Source of the DNA: Antitrichia curtipendula
Taxonomy: Eukaryota > Streptophyta > Bryopsida > Hypnales > Leucodontaceae
Direction: 5' to 3'
Assembly (NCBI GenBank): GCA_951230915.1
Contig: OX579633.1
Coordinates: 9,522,145 to 9,586,144, forward strand
Length of the DNA stretch: 64,000 nucleotides
In this document: piece after piece, positions 60,099 through 64,000 of the stretch
Position numbering within the stretch: position 1 is the first letter of the stretch
How the letters are laid out: each line of letters starts with the position of its first letter
The notes under the pieces: generated by a model
The model's input: the letters and a program-made list of their open reading frames with translations, nothing else
The model's database searches: none
What the model was told of the DNA's origin: nothing
Made by a program: the position numbers and the translations under genes

Positions 60099-63000
60099 AG
60101 GTATGATTTACAATCTCAATTATAGTAAAAGAACTAGTAGAAGAACTAATTAATTATTTTAGTGACAACCTTTATGTCAGAATTCATTTAGTCATTTTTG
60201 AAGTGACCTTTGGAGGTTTTGTATTGATATATATAAGATTCATTTTGCAATCATGGAGTGCCTTTTTAAGCCATGACTAAAATTGAAGACATATCGAAAA
60301 TGATGGAAGAAAGCTAGGACAAAAATGATAAAATGAAGCAAAAACAAAAATGGTGGAATGAAGCAACGGCAAAAATAATAGAATATTAAAGTTATACAAA
60401 TAAATGGTCACAATCTATACAAAAATTCAATGGCCATCCAATTGAAGGACTTGAAAAGTTATTTGAGGAAATCATTGGAACCTTTGGATTTAAATTAATT
60501 TTTTGAAGGAAAGATAGGAAATTTTGGATTGCGATTGTTTTTAATTGAGAGAGTTGAAAAGTTTTTAGACAACCAATAAGACTTACAAAAACAAGTCAAA
60601 TATAGGGTCCACTTGCAAAAATGGATCCCGATCTTTAGGAAGGGAATTTATTGAGAAATATAGAGCCCAAAATTGTCTATTGGTCAACATACATCTACAA
60701 AGTCCAACCTAACAAATTTACAATTGCTAAAATTTCTACGCTAAGAGATTTATAATTATAAAAGGACAAGCAAATCACTATTTCTTTAAACTTCATTTTG
60801 TAACTATCTATAAATGCAATTTCTAAAATTTATTTGTCAAAGATGTGATTACATGTCTTTCATTAGTTATAAAAATTTCACACTTTTTTGTGAAATTTGA
60901 AATTATTGTGAATTTCTAAAAAAAAGTGAAACAATTCTTATCAAATGCAATACAAGCTCAAAAAATTTGAAATTTTTTCCATATGTTTTTATTATAGTGC
61001 GGAATATTATGATGCAAATTTTTTTACTATGTCATTTTGAAATTAGAAAATCATCACTCTATGGATCTAGAATCAAAGTTCAAATTGCTATAAAGTATTC
61101 AATTTTAGAAAATTTCTAAAATTATAAATTAGAATAAAAACAAAGCTTAATAAAATTCATTTCATTAGTTGATCGCAAATATTTTCATGGCTAAAATATA
61201 AATTATGAGAAAAAACCCATAAGTTGACAAAATATCATGCATGGACCATAAGTTTTCTATTTTTTTAATGTAAAAAATTCACAAAGATTATTAGTAGAAA
61301 GAATATCCAATATCATTTATTGAAAATGAATATAAGGTAGTCACTTAAAAGAAGTTATATGGATATATGATTTTTTCGATTGTAGAGCTTTGCCTATAGA
61401 CATTCAAAAGATATTTTTCTATGAAGGATTTGGAGACTAAAATCATATTTAAAAAAAATCTACATGTTCTTTAAATAAATATTTTTAGAATTAAAAAGGA
61501 ATAACTCAAAGAGAGTTGATGTTTTGCCAAAACTCAAATATGTGTTTGTTTCTATATGAAAAATTGATTTATAAAGATTTTATTACAAGATTTTAATTTT
61601 TCATGAACCATGTATCTTAAAATAGGCCAAATAAACATTTGAAGTAATTGGTGGTTTGGTTAGTACTTCATTTTATACCATGTAACTTATCTACCTATCT
61701 ACTATCTGACTACACGATCTAGGATGGTTAAAAAACTAGGATTGCAATAGAAGTGAGGCAAGGTATTTGCATAAACAAGACAATCTTCGAGGATCCTTCA
61801 AGCTTTATTTTATGTGTCTAGGTTTAAGAGATGTTCTTGTATGTCGGAGCTTCCAAGTTTGATCTCACTCATGGTTGCCGCTAAACATCATTGTGTCCGC
61901 TATTGCACCAACTTTCTACAGAGCCCAAATGCATCACTTTTGGTTTGATTTTCAGAAATTGGTGTTCATTTTGGAAAGATGTAGAAGCGTAGATCTCGCT
62001 ACTTCAAAAATCCAAATTTTCAATACAATATTGCAAGTTTTGATGAGGTTGCAAATTAATTTGTTCACCTTGGATTCTGTTGTCATTTGAACAATTAGAT
62101 TAGATTTGAAGCACAAAGAGTGTGATTGACAATTTTGTTTTGTTTTTTTGGTGTTGATTTAAGATTTTGAGTTACCAATGGTGAGAATTTTGGAGAGAGA
62201 GTTCAAATTAAATTATAGTTTATCTCAGTTCTTTCTAGTGTGTGGAGTGGCGCCGCCACATACAATTTGGTATTTCTTTCATCATTCTAGTAGCTCTTGT
62301 TTCTTAACAATCAAGCGTTTCATTTCTTTGAAAATGCAATTTTTGGATGATGTTTGGCATGAGTCAGCTCTTCAAAAAGTTTTAGCTTTTAAAAAGAATT
62401 TATAAATCTGCAATTGGGATGTTGTTGTTGTATTTTCTATCATCATACAAGCTCTTCACAAAAGTGTATGCTATAAATATTGCATTTTGCATCCCACCCA
62501 AGACATCAATTTACATCACTTTCATGATGTAAAAATTGCATCAATGAAAGGAGGTTTATGTAAATTTCCAAAGTAAATACTATTAACTGTGCTTTTAGGG
62601 CTAGAAACATCCAAGTAAACATTTGCAAAAGTCTTTAGAGTCGGAAATGGGAACCTTAAACCTTTAATTGAGTGTCACTAGTAGTGTGGAGATTAACAAA
62701 GCCCTAGTAGATAAAAAGAAATAGAAGAAACAAATAGCATGAAGGCAGGGTGTTTGTTAGATTTAAACCATTTGGTTTTCTTTGCAAATTTGCACAAGTT
62801 CTAAAGATTTAAAAGTATTTGAACTTTTGTATGGGTTTCTCAAGATATCTTCTAACCATCAATTCATTGACATTATCTATGAGTGAAACTTTGCTTCATA
62901 TCATTCTTATGAGTTTCTAGTAGTAATAAGTGTTTCTTTGAAGCTATAAAAATTTGAAGATATTGCTTTTTTTTTTTTTAATAGATAGACAGATACCTTT

Positions 63001-64000
63001 TTTTGAAAGCCTTGAATTTTTTTGGTTTGAATACTGTGATGAAACTTCTAAGGAATTTTGTTTTGAGATAATTAGAGCAAATCTAACAAAAAAATCTTAT
63101 GATTTTAATCCTAAATTCTAATTTTAAATTCATCTCAAAGCTATTAGCCATGCGCAAGATTTCTTCCAATCATGTATTTTCTTTTACAAAATAATTGATT
63201 TTTTTGCTAATAAATATGAAAAAAATTATTATTAATTTTTTTCATATATTGTCAAGTTTGTTTTCAAAATCTGATACGTGAAAGATACATAAATTTTTTA
63301 AACATAATTGAACTTGTTGAAAAATAAAAACTATCATTTTTGTATATTTTATTTTTCAAGTTCTAACATTGTAATTGTGCAATCAATGAGGACATTTTTT
63401 TTAATAGATGGGAGACCCATTTCATTAAAAAGAACCAAGAGAACAACAACCAAGCCATGACAGTTGGACATAAATAAAAATATAAAGTAGCCCTAGAGTA
63501 TAAATGAGGATTTTCATTCTATAATTTTAGGACATACTTAAACAAGTTAACTAAAAGACAATAGAGGGAGAGAGAATCATTTAAAAATTTTAAAAATGAT
63601 CAATTTGACCGTACTTTGAAAGCGAATATTTGGAATTAGTTTTGGAATTCAAATCATTGGAGTATTTTAGAGGTAAACGTATATAGCTTTCCCATATCAC
63701 CTTGTTTTGTAACACACTTTTAGTAGTGCTAGCCCTTAAACTTGAAATCTTTTGGTTATTCTTCTTATTGTTTACTGCTAAGTTTTTATCATTTAAGTCC
63801 AAAATCTAATATTAAAATTTTAGTCTTACTAGTCATTTTATAAATCCAACAATAATATTTTTTATTTATTTATGGAACTATATCTTTTTGGAAATTCTCA
63901 TTGCAAGAAAATAAGGCTAATTGCAAGATTATGATGCTTAAATTTTAACAACAAAAATTTTCAAGCCTTCCCTGAGACAAAATTTCATCATTCTAACATT
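60099..64000. other. AT-rich region without recognised genes
   Basis: A less AT-rich stretch at 61750-62400 has two short + frames (61875-62090, 62178-62405) with no family signature; they could be pieces of an old element. The rest is homopolymer-rich and holds no inverted-repeat element that I could find. Confidence 0.35.

Overview
The window reads as nuclear DNA of a land plant. It has spliced genes with GT-AG introns, plant telomere-type TTTAGGG/CCCTAAA motifs near promoters and in introns, an ALOG/LSH-family gene (a plant-type developmental regulator) and plant-type Cu/Zn superoxide dismutase. Gene density is low and the spacers are AT-rich and full of small inverted-repeat elements. A bryophyte or other non-seed plant seems most likely, but that is an inference from overall gene style and not proven by the sequence.

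Six protein-coding genes can be supported. From left to right they are: (1) an RS-domain, Lys/Arg/Glu-rich nuclear protein on + (about 290-2856, two coding exons in view, 5' end uncertain); (2) the mRNA-export factor GLE1 on - (8638-13550, 13 exons, about 679 aa); (3) a small organelle-targeted glutaredoxin-like (DUF836) protein on + (25397-26874, 3 exons, 201 aa); (4) a twin-CX9C CMC1-like mitochondrial protein on - (29030-30666, 3 exons, 89 aa); (5) Cu/Zn superoxide dismutase on - (35303-37536, 7 exons, 156 aa); (6) an intronless ALOG-domain protein on - (52552-53445, 297 aa). They are unrelated housekeeping or regulatory genes and do not form a pathway cluster. Two loosely share a theme (mRNA processing and export: RS protein and GLE1), and two act in or near organelle redox or assembly (CMC1-like and the glutaredoxin-like protein).

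The rest is dominated by repeats. The main theme is a set of at least eleven elements bounded by TTAA (or a one-base variant) followed by CCC, with ends such as TTAACCCATTAAGGACC or TTAACCCCTAAAG. These are hallmarks of piggyBac-type non-autonomous elements. They include three 413-426 bp copies of one subfamily (one inside an intron of the glutaredoxin-like gene), four roughly 930-950 bp copies or part copies of another, a 230 bp element nested inside an 1140 bp one, and a nearly perfect 747 bp fold-back made of two arms of about 366 bp. Two weak remnants resembling piggyBac transposase lie in the same window, and one is interrupted by a TTAA element. Other relics are a pogo/Tigger-like transposase fragment (about 14.5-15.1 kb), a decayed integrase-core (DDE) gene (about 22.2-23.7 kb), a two-copy 187 bp element family, and a GC-rich 332 bp element with an 11 bp target duplication. 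Tandem arrays of 64 bp, 91 bp and about 180 bp units are also present; the 180 bp array lies in intron 1 of the CMC1-like gene. From 60.1 kb to the end no gene is recognisable.

Exon borders were set by reading splice consensus and frame by eye. They are consistent in phase across every gene listed, but have not been checked against transcripts.
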